A stretch of DNA of 22,816 nucleotides, from positions 1-22,816 of the forward strand of contig CAJUOO010000054.1 in the NCBI GenBank assembly GCA_910588535.1, given 5' to 3'. Below, piece by piece: positions 1 through 7,773 of this stretch (positions are counted from its first letter, which is position 1; each line of letters starts with the position of its first letter). The DNA comes from an uncultured Lachnospiraceae bacterium. Its GTDB lineage: Bacteria; Bacillota; Clostridia; Lachnospirales; Lachnospiraceae. A program made the translations under genes and the position numbers. Under the pieces are notes generated by a model. It saw only the letters and a list, made by a program, of their open reading frames with translations, ran no database searches and was not told the origin of the DNA.

Positions 1-137
1 CCGGCGAACTGCCTGTGGTTCTCAAGGAACCTATTGAAAAACGCCGGCGCTTAGCGAGGTAGTTTCGAGCTTAGCGTCGGCTGCGTTTTTCACTAAGCGA
101 GAGCGGGGTGACGGAGGACTACAGGCAGTTCACCGGG
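1..137. repeat. Palindromic, strongly folded repeat-like element
   Basis: Positions 1-23 and 114-136 are imperfect inverted repeats: gaactgcctgt at 6-16 matches acaggcagttc at 121-131, with ccgg at both outer ends. Several differences between the arms are G-T wobbles, which would still pair in RNA. A second stem lies inside: gaaaaacgc at 36-44 pairs with gcgtttttc at 83-91, and the flanking cttagc-containing segments pair as well. No reading frame fits. The pattern suits a REP/MITE-like intergenic repeat or a structured RNA, and the element may continue left of the window. Its copy number cannot be seen here. Confidence 0.55.
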
Positions 138-335
138 CGGATCTTTCCAGAAAATGATATAACAGATTTTTAACTGCAGATAAAGTATATAATTTACAAG
201 ATGATATAAGGTAATACTGCATATATACAATATCTTGAATCATTAAAATTTATTGTGACAGCCGCGAGAGTCATATACCCTACCCTTAAGTGCTGCAAGC
301 TTGATGTCCTATTACTTGCAAAGGGGGTGTTTGAC

Positions 336-2639
336 TTATTTTAACTGTTTATTATTATAATTGATCAGACATCCTTTTAGGATAATCTCTCTTTCATCTT
401 CCGTCAGATCGCCTAGTTTCATATTAAATTCTAAGAGTGTTTCTTTCACAACATAAGCTTTTACAGAATCCTTATGATTTTTTATTACCTCTGTGATCCC
501 CGGAATAAATATATAATCTCCATTTTCAAATGGAAGATCTGGTTCCTCCTGCTCTGACAGAAGAAATGGTAACATTCCCCAATTAATTAAATTTGAGCGA
601 TAGCGTTTTGTGGCATATTCTCTTGAAATATTGGCAAGTCCTCCAAGTACTCTCTGACAGGAGGCAGCCTGCTCACGCGCGGAGCCGTCCCCCGGCTTGA
701 CAGCAAATATAGTACTTCCGATTTCTGTCTGCTCTGGCTTTATCTGTGGATACTTTTGTGCTATCACTTCAAATACTTGTTTGACAGTAGTATCTTCTAA
801 TAGATTCTCTCCAGAGATTCTTGCTTCCTCAAGTTTCTTAACTTCTTTTGCACATCCTACATAGGCGGGATCTCTCCTTGATAATGTAAATTCTGCAAGG
901 CCCAGAGGGTTGGAGCGATAGGAAGATGTCTCGCCGGAGGGAATCAGTTCATCTGTTGTCGTCACCGGATCATGGATCACGGACACTACTTTGAGAAGAA
1001 TATTTTCAGTGAGAGAAGACATCTTGGGCCAATCCTTAATATTTGGACCAAATTTAATTGGTACAGAAGGATCTGCTTTTCCGACACCATTGTACACTCT
1101 ATTCTCATAAATGGACTTATCAAAGAAATATCTAGGATTTGTAAATTCTCCTTCAAAGGTATCTGCCGCTGTCAGATATCCTTTATTTGCCGCTGTGGCA
1201 GCGATAGAGCGGGCGTCCATCAATGCAACGGACGCTATCTGTCCGCTTGTCACCTTGGAGCCTTCTCGGTTCGGGAAGTTTCTTGTGGAATGACGGATGC
1301 TGAGCCCCTTATTCGCAGGTACATCACCCGCGCCAAAGCATGGTCCGCAGAATGCTGTCCGCACAGTTGCTCCCGCTGCCATAAAGTCAGCCACACGGCC
1401 ATTTTTAACTAATTCCATAAATACTGGCTGGCTGGCTGGGTAAATACTTAGAGAAAATTCGTCCGCACCGATCGTCTTTCCTCTTAAAATATCAGCCGCC
1501 GCACAAAGATTCTCAAAGCCGCCTCCCGCGCAGCCCGCAATAACACCCTGTTCCACATAAAGCTTGCCGTTATGCACCTTGTCTTTTAGTGTAAATGCAA
1601 TTTTGTTATCTAGGCTTACGCTTGCTTTCTTCTCCACATCATCGAGGATATCCATTAAATTCTTATTTAACTCCTCAATGGTATAGGTATTGCTTGGATG
1701 GAATGGCATGGCAATCATCGGTTTCACTTTGTCCAGATCCACATAGATCATACCATCGTAGTATGTCACCCTGCCGGGATTCAGTTCTTTATATTCTTCC
1801 TGTCTGCCATGTATCTCATAAAATTCCTTCACCTTATCATCTGTTCTCCAGATGGAGGACAGGCAGGTAGTCTCTGTCGTCATCACATCAACACCTATGC
1901 GGAAATCAACGCTTAAGTTATCAATGCCATCGCCGATAAATTCCATCACCTTATTTTTTACATATCCATTGGCAAAGACCTCGCCGATAATAGCTAGAGC
2001 AACATCCTGTGGACCGACACCCTTTCTCGGCTTTCCAGTTAGATATACTCCAACCACACCCGGCATATGAATATCATATGTCTGGGAAAGAAGTTGTTTT
2101 ACAATCTCAGGTCCACCCTCTCCCACCGCCATAGTACCAAGTGCACCATAGCGTGTATGACTGTCTGATCCCAAGATCATGCGTCCGCCGCCAGCTAACA
2201 TCTCTCTGGCAAACTGATGAATGACAGCTTGATGAGGTGGAACATAGATGCCACCATAATGCTTTGCACAGGATAGACCAAACATATGATCGTCCTCATT
2301 GATCGTTCCGCCGACTGCACAAAGGCTATTATGACAATTTGTCAGCACATAGGGAACTGGAAATTCCGTAAGACCGCTCGCTCTCGCTGTCTGTATAATG
2401 CCAACAAACGTTATATCATGGGAGGTCAGACGATCAAATTTAATTTTCAGCTTATCCATATCTCCTGATGTATTATGGTCCTTTAGTATTCTATATGAGA
2501 TGGTATTTTCTGCCGCCTCTTTGCGGGAAATATAGTTCTTCCCAAGCTTTTGCCTAAGTAGAGCCTCGCTGTTTTCCGCCTCCTCTATCACTTCTGTGCC
2601 ATCAAGTAGCCAAGCTCCGCCCTTTGACAATGTCACCAT
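336..2639 (-). CDS. Aconitase-superfamily hydratase (YbhJ/AcnA-like)
   Basis: A 767-residue protein of the aconitase superfamily, 4Fe-4S dehydratases that isomerise hydroxy-acids through dehydration and rehydration. Seen: GSDSHT at residues 157-162; a cysteine at 370 in AGCAGG, where classic aconitases have GSCTN; the cluster motif CGPC at 431-434; NFPNREG near 454-460; and a C-terminal swivel domain with GDGSAREQA near residue 630. All three cluster cysteines are kept, but the residues around the first differ from true aconitase. The length is near that of E. coli YbhJ and shorter than AcnA. The start is supported by GAGGAGG seven bases upstream of ATG, and a sigma-A promoter lies at 2687-2715. 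It appears monocistronic, with no TCA-cycle gene beside it. Family membership is firm; citrate as substrate is not. Confidence 0.88.
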   Translation of the reverse strand: MVTLSKGGAWLLDGTEVIEEAENSEALLRQKLGKNYISRKEAAENTISYRILKDHNTSGDMDKLKIKFDRLTSHDITFVGIIQTARASGLTEFPVPYVLTNCHNSLCAVGGTINEDDHMFGLSCAKHYGGIYVPPHQAVIHQFAREMLAGGGRMILGSDSHTRYGALGTMAVGEGGPEIVKQLLSQTYDIHMPGVVGVYLTGKPRKGVGPQDVALAIIGEVFANGYVKNKVMEFIGDGIDNLSVDFRIGVDVMTTETTCLSSIWRTDDKVKEFYEIHGRQEEYKELNPGRVTYYDGMIYVDLDKVKPMIAMPFHPSNTYTIEELNKNLMDILDDVEKKASVSLDNKIAFTLKDKVHNGKLYVEQGVIAGCAGGGFENLCAAADILRGKTIGADEFSLSIYPASQPVFMELVKNGRVADFMAAGATVRTAFCGPCFGAGDVPANKGLSIRHSTRNFPNREGSKVTSGQIASVALMDARSIAATAANKGYLTAADTFEGEFTNPRYFFDKSIYENRVYNGVGKADPSVPIKFGPNIKDWPKMSSLTENILLKVVSVIHDPVTTTDELIPSGETSSYRSNPLGLAEFTLSRRDPAYVGCAKEVKKLEEARISGENLLEDTTVKQVFEVIAQKYPQIKPEQTEIGSTIFAVKPGDGSAREQAASCQRVLGGLANISREYATKRYRSNLINWGMLPFLLSEQEEPDLPFENGDYIFIPGITEVIKNHKDSVKAYVVKETLLEFNMKLGDLTEDEREIILKGCLINYNNKQLK

Positions 2640-2686
2640 GTCATATCCTCCTCTCTTATATTCCTTAGATAATATCAGTTCTACTA

Positions 2687-2715
2687 ATTATATCGGTTCT
2701 GTAAAAAGATTGCAA
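2687..2715 (-). promoter_or_regulatory. Sigma-A promoter of the hydratase gene
   Basis: Read on the minus strand, TTGCAA (2715-2710) is followed after exactly 17 bases by a perfect TATAAT (2692-2687). It lies about 48 bases upstream of the start codon and faces the hydratase gene. Confidence 0.75.
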
Positions 2716-2813
2716 GTAATTATTTACACGTATGGTATTGTATAAGTTATTGCATTTAGAAAATAAAGATAGTAATCAGATACCATATTTTATAAAAAGA
2801 TGTGAATATAAAT

Positions 2814-2873
2814 AAGAGCTGCTTAAATATTCTTCGGTGAATATGTCGAAGATTGATAAGACAGCTCTTTTTT
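2814..2873 (+). terminator. Orphan intrinsic terminator-like hairpin
   Basis: aagagctg at 2814-2821 pairs with cagctctt at 2862-2869. Inner stems follow at 2822-2825/2857-2860 and 2831-2836/2847-2852, and a run of six T closes it at 2868-2873. It has the form of a plus-strand intrinsic terminator, but no plus-strand gene precedes it in the window. It may end a small RNA or be left over from a lost gene. Confidence 0.6.
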
Positions 2874-3104
2874 CGTGGATTTTCTTAGTCTGCGAAAAGG
2901 AAATACATACGGAAATGACATAATTCGTCTTTAACCAGTATATATTACTACATGATTATACCATAAATCGATGAAAAATGCCACAAAAAAATATAAGATT
3001 TTGGAGGTGAAAGAAAAAAGTTTATATAATGCAGCAGAAAATCATGGTTTTTCAGCTATTTATGGTCAAATTAATGGTCAGAAATTGGGAGAAAGAAGGG
3101 AGAG
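2874..3104. other. Intergenic stretch with no recognised gene
   Basis: No convincing reading frame was found. A purine-rich ggaggtgaaag near 3004 looks like a ribosome binding site but leads to no gene. Short direct copies of atggtca occur near 3062 and 3074, just ahead of the integrase remnant. Confidence 0.4.
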
Positions 3105-3179
3105 ATGACCATGGCGCGACATGGAGAAAATATTAGAAAAAGAAAAGATGGTACTTTTTCAATGAGCAGGGAAGAATGA
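3105..3179 (+). pseudogene. N-terminal remnant of a tyrosine integrase
   Basis: The frame from ATG 3105 (or 3111) reads MARHGENIRKRKDG and then diverges to a stop after about ten further codons. GENIRKRKDG is the typical opening of the arm-binding domain of tyrosine integrases carried by Clostridia integrative elements, where it normally continues RWEGRY. Only about 15 residues of the family survive out of an expected 380-400. A purine-rich stretch (agaaagaaggg) lies ahead of the ATG. The sequence then joins the cell-wall-binding remnant, so this appears to be a deletion scar. The call rests on a short motif. Confidence 0.5.
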
Positions 3180-3313
3180 GCACAGGTTGGCAGTTAATAG
3201 ATGGAAAATGGTATTATTTTAATGAAACGACAGATGGAACAGAAGGAGCACTAATTACAGATGCTTGGGTAGACAATTATTATGTAGACAGCAATGGAAG
3301 ATGGACGGAATAG
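3137..3313 (+). pseudogene. C-terminal fragment of a choline/cell-wall-binding repeat protein
   Basis: In the frame open from 3137 to the TAG at 3311-3313 the protein reads RWYFFNEQGRMSTGW, then LIDGKWYYFN, and ends VDSNGRWTE. These are aromatic and glycine-rich cell-wall-binding (CW_binding_1-type) repeats, the usual C-terminal anchor of secreted Firmicute surface proteins. The frame is closed upstream by TAG at 3134 and has no start apart from an internal ATG at 3176, so only the last one and a half to two repeats remain. It overlaps the integrase remnant out of frame. The join lies within a few bases of aaaagatgg, consistent with illegitimate recombination. Confidence 0.65.
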
Positions 3314-3357
3314 AGTTGAGAACTGTTGAAAAGCATTTGACCTATATCTTTTGATAT

Positions 3358-3413
3358 AATACCTCTAAAGCAGACAGAGTAAATATACAAAGTCTACTTT
3401 AGAGGTATTTTTA
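3358..3413 (+). terminator. Intrinsic terminator after the cell-wall-binding fragment
   Basis: A perfect 13-bp stem, aatacctctaaag at 3358-3370 with its complement at 3397-3409, is followed by a T tract. It lies 45 bases after the fragment's stop codon and is probably the original terminator of the lost surface-protein gene. Confidence 0.7.
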
Positions 3414-3586
3414 TGGTTAAATCAGCACATATGCTTGAATGAAGAACAAAGATAGCTATATATTATTTAGACGAAAAACCATCATCAGATATTTATTGTT
3501 CCTACAATCCATATAGGCTGGCAGCGCAATCAGGAAGAATCCTTCTTTCAGAAAGGATATAAACACATTTCGAGTAAAGGATAGCC

Positions 3587-3615
3587 TTGACAGTTTATAT
3601 ACCGATTGGTATAAT
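3587..3615 (+). promoter_or_regulatory. Consensus sigma-A promoter with overlapping palindromic operator
   Basis: A perfect TTGACA (3587-3592) is followed after 17 bases by a perfect TATAAT (3610-3615). The spacer and -10 box contain TATACC-N4-GGTATA (3598-3613), an inverted repeat of the kind bound by TetR dimers. The site lies about 85 bases upstream of the TetR gene, so autoregulation of the TetR-amylase-glgB operon is the natural inference. The promoter and palindrome are seen directly; binding is inferred. Confidence 0.8.
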
Positions 3616-3700
3616 GGCAATATATGGGAGGCGTCCATTCCATACAAAACGCAGAATATCATCTGCACCACCCAGCACGTTTTGAAAGGAAGTAGATCAG

Positions 3701-4273
3701 ATGGACAACCGGAAGATGATACTCCAGTGTGCGCTGGAGCTTTTTTATAAGAGGGGCTATGATGCCACAAGTGTGCAGGAGATAGTGGAGATGGCCGGCA
3801 TCACAAAGCCCACGATGTACTATTATTTTAAGAGTAAGCGCGGGCTTTTGGAGGCGTTGATTCAGGAGAAGAGTGAACCTTTGCTTCAGGAGGTCTGCGA
3901 GGTGCCAAAGCGTCTGGCAAGCTTTGAGGGACAGTTATATGAGCTGGCAAAGCTTTATATGAGTTTTTGCAAGAAGGAGCGCCATTTTTATTTTTTTATG
4001 TTGGGACAGATGTATTCTCCGCCAGAAAATGAGGCACATAAGGTGGCGGCACCTTTTATAAGAAAACAGTACGAGATGATAACAGATACTTTTCAGAGAG
4101 CAGAGGGTTATCTTGGAAACATGAATGGCAGACAAGAACAATTTGCCATTGGATTTCTAGGTACGATTCACTTTTATATGATGGTATATAATGAAAAGAG
4201 TATGGAGAATATGTTAAGAGATGAGAATATCCGTGCGGTGGTACATCAATTTCTGCATGGAATTTATTCATAA
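3701..4273 (+). CDS. TetR/AcrR-family transcriptional regulator
   Basis: A 190-residue one-domain-plus-ligand-domain repressor, the usual TetR length. The N-terminal helix-turn-helix is clear: ILQCALELFYKRGY leads to TSVQEIVEMAGITKPTMYYYF with KSK following (about residues 8-48). The C-terminal half is helical and variable, as expected of an effector-binding and dimer domain, and its ligand cannot be read. A GGAAG lies about ten bases before ATG. It is the first gene after a promoter carrying a palindromic operator, and the amylase gene follows after 16 bases, so it likely controls its own operon. Whether the signal is a sugar or something else is unknown. Confidence 0.88.
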   Translation: MDNRKMILQCALELFYKRGYDATSVQEIVEMAGITKPTMYYYFKSKRGLLEALIQEKSEPLLQEVCEVPKRLASFEGQLYELAKLYMSFCKKERHFYFFMLGQMYSPPENEAHKVAAPFIRKQYEMITDTFQRAEGYLGNMNGRQEQFAIGFLGTIHFYMMVYNEKSMENMLRDENIRAVVHQFLHGIYS

Positions 4274-4289
4274 GGAAGGAGAGAAAACT

Positions 4290-5642
4290 ATGGGAAACTG
4301 GTATGAGGAGGCAGTCTTTTATCACATCTATCCATTGGGGCTTACAGGAGCGCCAAGAGTAAATAATAAGGAAGCAGGGGATGGCTTTGAGAAGTTAAAA
4401 TTGTGGATACCACATATGAAGGAGATGGGATTTACCGCGCTCTATATCGGGCCTTTATTTGAGTCCTCTACACATGGATATGATACCAAGGACTATCGGC
4501 AGGTGGATGTACGCCTTGGGAAAAATGAAGATTTTAAGGAGTTTGTCGCTCTTTGCCATAAGGCAGGGATTCGTGTTGTGGTGGATGGAGTGTTTAACCA
4601 TACCGGAAGAGAATTTTTTGCATTTCAGGATATTCAAGCCAACAGGGAAAACTCACGCTATAAGGATTGGTATAAGGGAATTAACTTTTGGGGGAATACC
4701 CGTTATAATGATGGCTTTGGCTATGAAGCATGGAGAAATTGTTTTGAGCTTGTGAATCTGAACCTCTGGAATCAGGAGGTTAAGGATTATTTATTTGATG
4801 TTATTCGTTTTTGGATAGATGAATTTGATATTGATGGTATTCGTCTGGATTGTGCAGATTGTCTGGATTTTGAGTTTATGAAGCAGATGCGCCGTATAAC
4901 GGCGGAGAAAAAAGCAGATTTCTGGCTGATGGGAGAGGTGATTCACGGGGATTATTCTCGCTGGGCGAATGATGAGGTGCTTCATTCTGTCACAAATTAT
5001 GAGCTTCACAAGGGATTGTATTCGGGACATAATGATCATAATTATTTTGAGATTGCACATACTGTCAGAAGATTGTCCGATGCAAATGGAGGGCTGTGTA
5101 AGGGCAGAAAGCTTTACAGTTTTACAGATAACCATGATGTGGAGCGCCTGATGAGCAAGCTTGCGAGAAAGGAAGATTATTATTCTGTGCAGATGCTGCT
5201 TTATACGCTTCCGGGGATTCCATCCATCTATTATGGATCGGAGTGGGGAATAGAAGGGCGCAAGGAGAATGGAGATGATGGCCCACTAAGACCAGCGATT
5301 GATATTACGAAGAAGGCAGAGATGGAGAATGAATATTCTCGCTATATTGCAAAGCTGGGAGAAATTCACAGAGAAAATCCTGAGCTGTCTTATGGAATGT
5401 ACAGAGAGCTTATGTTAAAGAATAGACAGTATGTATTTGGAAGATACTTGGACAACAGCATGGTGATGATCGCAGTGAATAATGATGAGGAAGCAGCGAG
5501 CGTGGAGGCGGCGGCAGGCTTTTTGGCTGGCAGAGCAGTGGATTTATTTACTGGGGAGGAGATTGCGGTTGGTGAGAATGGAAGAGTGCACCTTACCATT
5601 CCCGCGCACAGAGGTTGCATGGTACGAATTGAGAAAAAGTAA
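4290..5642 (+). CDS. GH13 alpha-amylase-family glycoside hydrolase, cytoplasmic
   Basis: A 450-residue alpha-amylase family enzyme acting on alpha-1,4-linked glucans or their oligosaccharides. The catalytic barrel begins at once (AVFYHIYPLG) with no signal peptide and no N-terminal carbohydrate-binding module, so it is predicted to work inside the cell. Conserved regions: DGVFNH at 99-104; GIRLDCAD with nucleophile Asp187; GEV with acid/base Glu216; FTDNHD with Asp283. A short beta C-domain follows. The start at 4290 is chosen because AAGGAAGGAG lies just upstream and extending the frame would overlap the TetR gene. It lies 24 bases before glgB, which suggests joint handling of glycogen or imported maltodextrin. 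Exact specificity (maltogenic, neopullulanase-like or other) is not determined. Confidence 0.9.
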   Translation: MGNWYEEAVFYHIYPLGLTGAPRVNNKEAGDGFEKLKLWIPHMKEMGFTALYIGPLFESSTHGYDTKDYRQVDVRLGKNEDFKEFVALCHKAGIRVVVDGVFNHTGREFFAFQDIQANRENSRYKDWYKGINFWGNTRYNDGFGYEAWRNCFELVNLNLWNQEVKDYLFDVIRFWIDEFDIDGIRLDCADCLDFEFMKQMRRITAEKKADFWLMGEVIHGDYSRWANDEVLHSVTNYELHKGLYSGHNDHNYFEIAHTVRRLSDANGGLCKGRKLYSFTDNHDVERLMSKLARKEDYYSVQMLLYTLPGIPSIYYGSEWGIEGRKENGDDGPLRPAIDITKKAEMENEYSRYIAKLGEIHRENPELSYGMYRELMLKNRQYVFGRYLDNSMVMIAVNNDEEAASVEAAAGFLAGRAVDLFTGEEIAVGENGRVHLTIPAHRGCMVRIEKK

Positions 5643-5666
5643 TAGGTAAAGGAGAGTTTTATAGGT

Positions 5667-7685
5667 ATGGAGACAGGGTTTATCACGGAAGTAGATCGGT
5701 ATTTATTTGGAGAAGGTACACATTATGAGATTTATAAAAAGTTGGGAGCTCACTTGACTGAATATCAGGGAGAGAAGGGAGTATATTTTGCTGTATGGGC
5801 ACCCAATGCCAGAAATGTCAGCGTTGTGGGTGATTTTAATGGATGGATAGGTTATAACCATAATATGACAAGACTTGGGACCTCTGGCATCTATGAGCTT
5901 TTTGTGCCGGGACTCACGGCGGGAGAACTTTACAAATTTGCGATTGTCACCCCCTCTGGGCAGACAATTATGAAGGCAGATCCTTTTGGAAATTATACAG
6001 AGATGCGCCCTAATACTGCATCTATTGTGACAGATATAACGGGGTTTGAGTGGACGGATAAGAGCTGGGAGCATCATTCCAATCCGATGGCTATCTATGA
6101 GGTACATATCGGTTCATGGAAGAAGACGGCTGATGTGGATGCGGGGGGATTTTATAATTATGTAGATATGGCACATGAACTTGGAGCTTATGTGAAGGAG
6201 ATGGGCTATACACATGTGGAACTTATGGGGATAGCAGAGCATCCATTTGACGGATCATGGGGATATCAGGTGACAGGCTATTTTGCACCTACCTCCCGCT
6301 ATGGGACGCCAAAAGAGTTTATGTATTTTGTAAATTATATGCATAGTTTGGGAATTGGCGTTATTCTTGATTGGGTTCCTGCTCATTTTCCAAGGGACAG
6401 CCATGGGCTGGCTAATTTTGATGGTACCTGTGTCTATGAGTATGCCGATCCAAGAAAGGGAGAACATCCTGACTGGGGTACTAAGATTTTTGATTATGCA
6501 AAACATGAGGTGTCAAATTTCTTGATCTCTAATGCTCTGTACTGGCTAAAAGAATTTCATGTGGATGGTCTGCGCGTGGACGCGGTGGCTTCCATGTTAT
6601 ATCTGGATTATGGAAAGACACCGGGGAACTGGGTGCCTAATCAATATGGTGGACATGAAAATCTGGAGGCAATTGAGTTCTTCCGTCATCTGAATTCTGT
6701 GATTGCCAGACAGGCACCCGATGCGATCGTTATTGCGGAGGAGTCGACAGCGTGGCCGAGCGTTACCAAAACTCCTGAGGAGGGTGGTCTTGGTTTTGTA
6801 TACAAATGGAATATGGGCTGGATGAATGATTTTTTGGAGTATGTGAAAACGGATGCTCTATTTAAAAAATTTAACCATAATAAGATGACCTTCAGCATGA
6901 CATATGCATTTAGTGAAAAATATATTCTGGTACTGTCACATGATGAGGTGGTGCACCTTAAGTGTTCTATGTTAGAGAAGATGCCGGGATATTTTGAAGA
7001 TAAATTTGAAAATCTTAAGACAGCATATACCTTTATGTTTGGCCATCCGGGAAAGAAGCTTTTGTTTATGGGGCAGGAATTTGGACAGCTTAGAGAGTGG
7101 AGTGAGGAACGTTCTCTGGATTGGTATTTGCTGCAGGAGAAGGAACACAAGAATCTTCAGGACTATGTGAAGAGACTGTTGCATCTTTATACAGAACACC
7201 CGGCAATGACGGAGCTTGACGAGAGCTGGGAGGGCTTTGAGTGGATGAATTGTGAGGATGGAGACAGAAGCACCTTCAGCTTTGTGAGAAAGGATAAGTC
7301 AGGAAAGAGATGTCTTTTATTTATTATGAATTTCACGCCAATGTTATGGGAAAAGTATCGAGTTGGCGTGCAGGCAAAAACAAGTTGCAAAGTTTTACTT
7401 GACAGCTATAAGGATAATCTTGAGATGTCGGAAGGGCGTGTGATTAAGACGGAGGAGATTCCATGTGATAATCAGGATTATTCCATAGAGCTTGACTTAA
7501 AGCCGATGCAGTCCTTGATAATGGAATTTGCTATAGCAGAGAAAAAGGTTAAAGTAGAGGAGCCAACAGAGGAAGATAAGAATCAGAAAAAGGTGACAGA
7601 AAAGAAGATGGAGAAGATGCCGGAAAAAAAGGAAAAAAAGATAGATAGGACGGCAAATAATAAGAAAACAAGTTCTGTGAGTTAA
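5667..7685 (+). CDS. glgB: 1,4-alpha-glucan (glycogen) branching enzyme
   Basis: A 672-residue GH13 branching enzyme, which cuts alpha-1,4 chains and rejoins them as alpha-1,6 branches in glycogen synthesis. An N-terminal CBM48-type domain (VYFAVWAPNARNVSVVGDFNGW) precedes the barrel. Catalytic landmarks: VILDWVPAHFPRD with Asp235; GLRVDAV with nucleophile Asp305; IAEES with Glu358; LSHDEVVH with Asp426. A beta C-domain ends near residue 628. A roughly 45-residue, highly charged, lysine-rich tail follows (EKKMEKMPEKKEKKIDR), making the protein somewhat longer than typical GlgB. AAAGGAG lies ten bases before ATG. It is the last gene of the TetR-amylase operon, and its TAA stop forms part of the next promoter. 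Confidence 0.95.
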   Translation: METGFITEVDRYLFGEGTHYEIYKKLGAHLTEYQGEKGVYFAVWAPNARNVSVVGDFNGWIGYNHNMTRLGTSGIYELFVPGLTAGELYKFAIVTPSGQTIMKADPFGNYTEMRPNTASIVTDITGFEWTDKSWEHHSNPMAIYEVHIGSWKKTADVDAGGFYNYVDMAHELGAYVKEMGYTHVELMGIAEHPFDGSWGYQVTGYFAPTSRYGTPKEFMYFVNYMHSLGIGVILDWVPAHFPRDSHGLANFDGTCVYEYADPRKGEHPDWGTKIFDYAKHEVSNFLISNALYWLKEFHVDGLRVDAVASMLYLDYGKTPGNWVPNQYGGHENLEAIEFFRHLNSVIARQAPDAIVIAEESTAWPSVTKTPEEGGLGFVYKWNMGWMNDFLEYVKTDALFKKFNHNKMTFSMTYAFSEKYILVLSHDEVVHLKCSMLEKMPGYFEDKFENLKTAYTFMFGHPGKKLLFMGQEFGQLREWSEERSLDWYLLQEKEHKNLQDYVKRLLHLYTEHPAMTELDESWEGFEWMNCEDGDRSTFSFVRKDKSGKRCLLFIMNFTPMLWEKYRVGVQAKTSCKVLLDSYKDNLEMSEGRVIKTEEIPCDNQDYSIELDLKPMQSLIMEFAIAEKKVKVEEPTEEDKNQKKVTEKKMEKMPEKKEKKIDRTANNKKTSSVS

Positions 7686-7709
7686 GAAAAAGGTCACTCT
7701 GGCCGATGT
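7683..7709 (+). promoter_or_regulatory. Sigma-28 (SigD/FliA)-like promoter for the flagellar repeat protein
   Basis: TAAG at 7683-7686 is followed after 15 bases by GCCGAT at 7702-7707, matching the sigma-28 pattern of TAAA-N15-GCCGATAA. The -35 element shares the glgB stop codon. The flagellin promoter downstream has the same spacing and the same TAAG variant, which supports both. Confidence 0.65.
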
Positions 7710-7773
7710 ATAACATATATGCCAGTTATGGTTGCAAGGATAATAGATACTGGCAGAAAGGCTGGGATTAGAT

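Noticed and set aside
330..361. TTGACT...TATAAT on the plus strand near the hydratase 3' end
   Set aside because: Spacing is 19 bases and it would drive only antisense RNA into the hydratase gene; the AT-rich context makes a chance match likely.
972..1412. 146-codon plus-strand frame opposite the hydratase gene
   Set aside because: It is a mirror of a well-supported coding gene. Its translation is cysteine- and histidine-rich with no family features, and no ribosome site precedes it.
1914..1939. TAAG-N14-GCCGATAA on the plus strand inside the hydratase gene, resembling sigma-28
   Set aside because: It lies in conserved coding sequence of the opposite strand, has one base less spacing than the two flagellar promoters, and faces no plus-strand gene. 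Chance is the simpler view.
3338..3360. TTGACC...TGATATAAT as a promoter before the 3358 hairpin
   Set aside because: The spacing between the two boxes is only 12 bases, and a transcript from it would run straight into the terminator stem.
3456..3770. 104-codon minus-strand frame across the TetR promoter
   Set aside because: It overlaps a consensus promoter and the start of the TetR gene and shows no recognisable domain or ribosome site.
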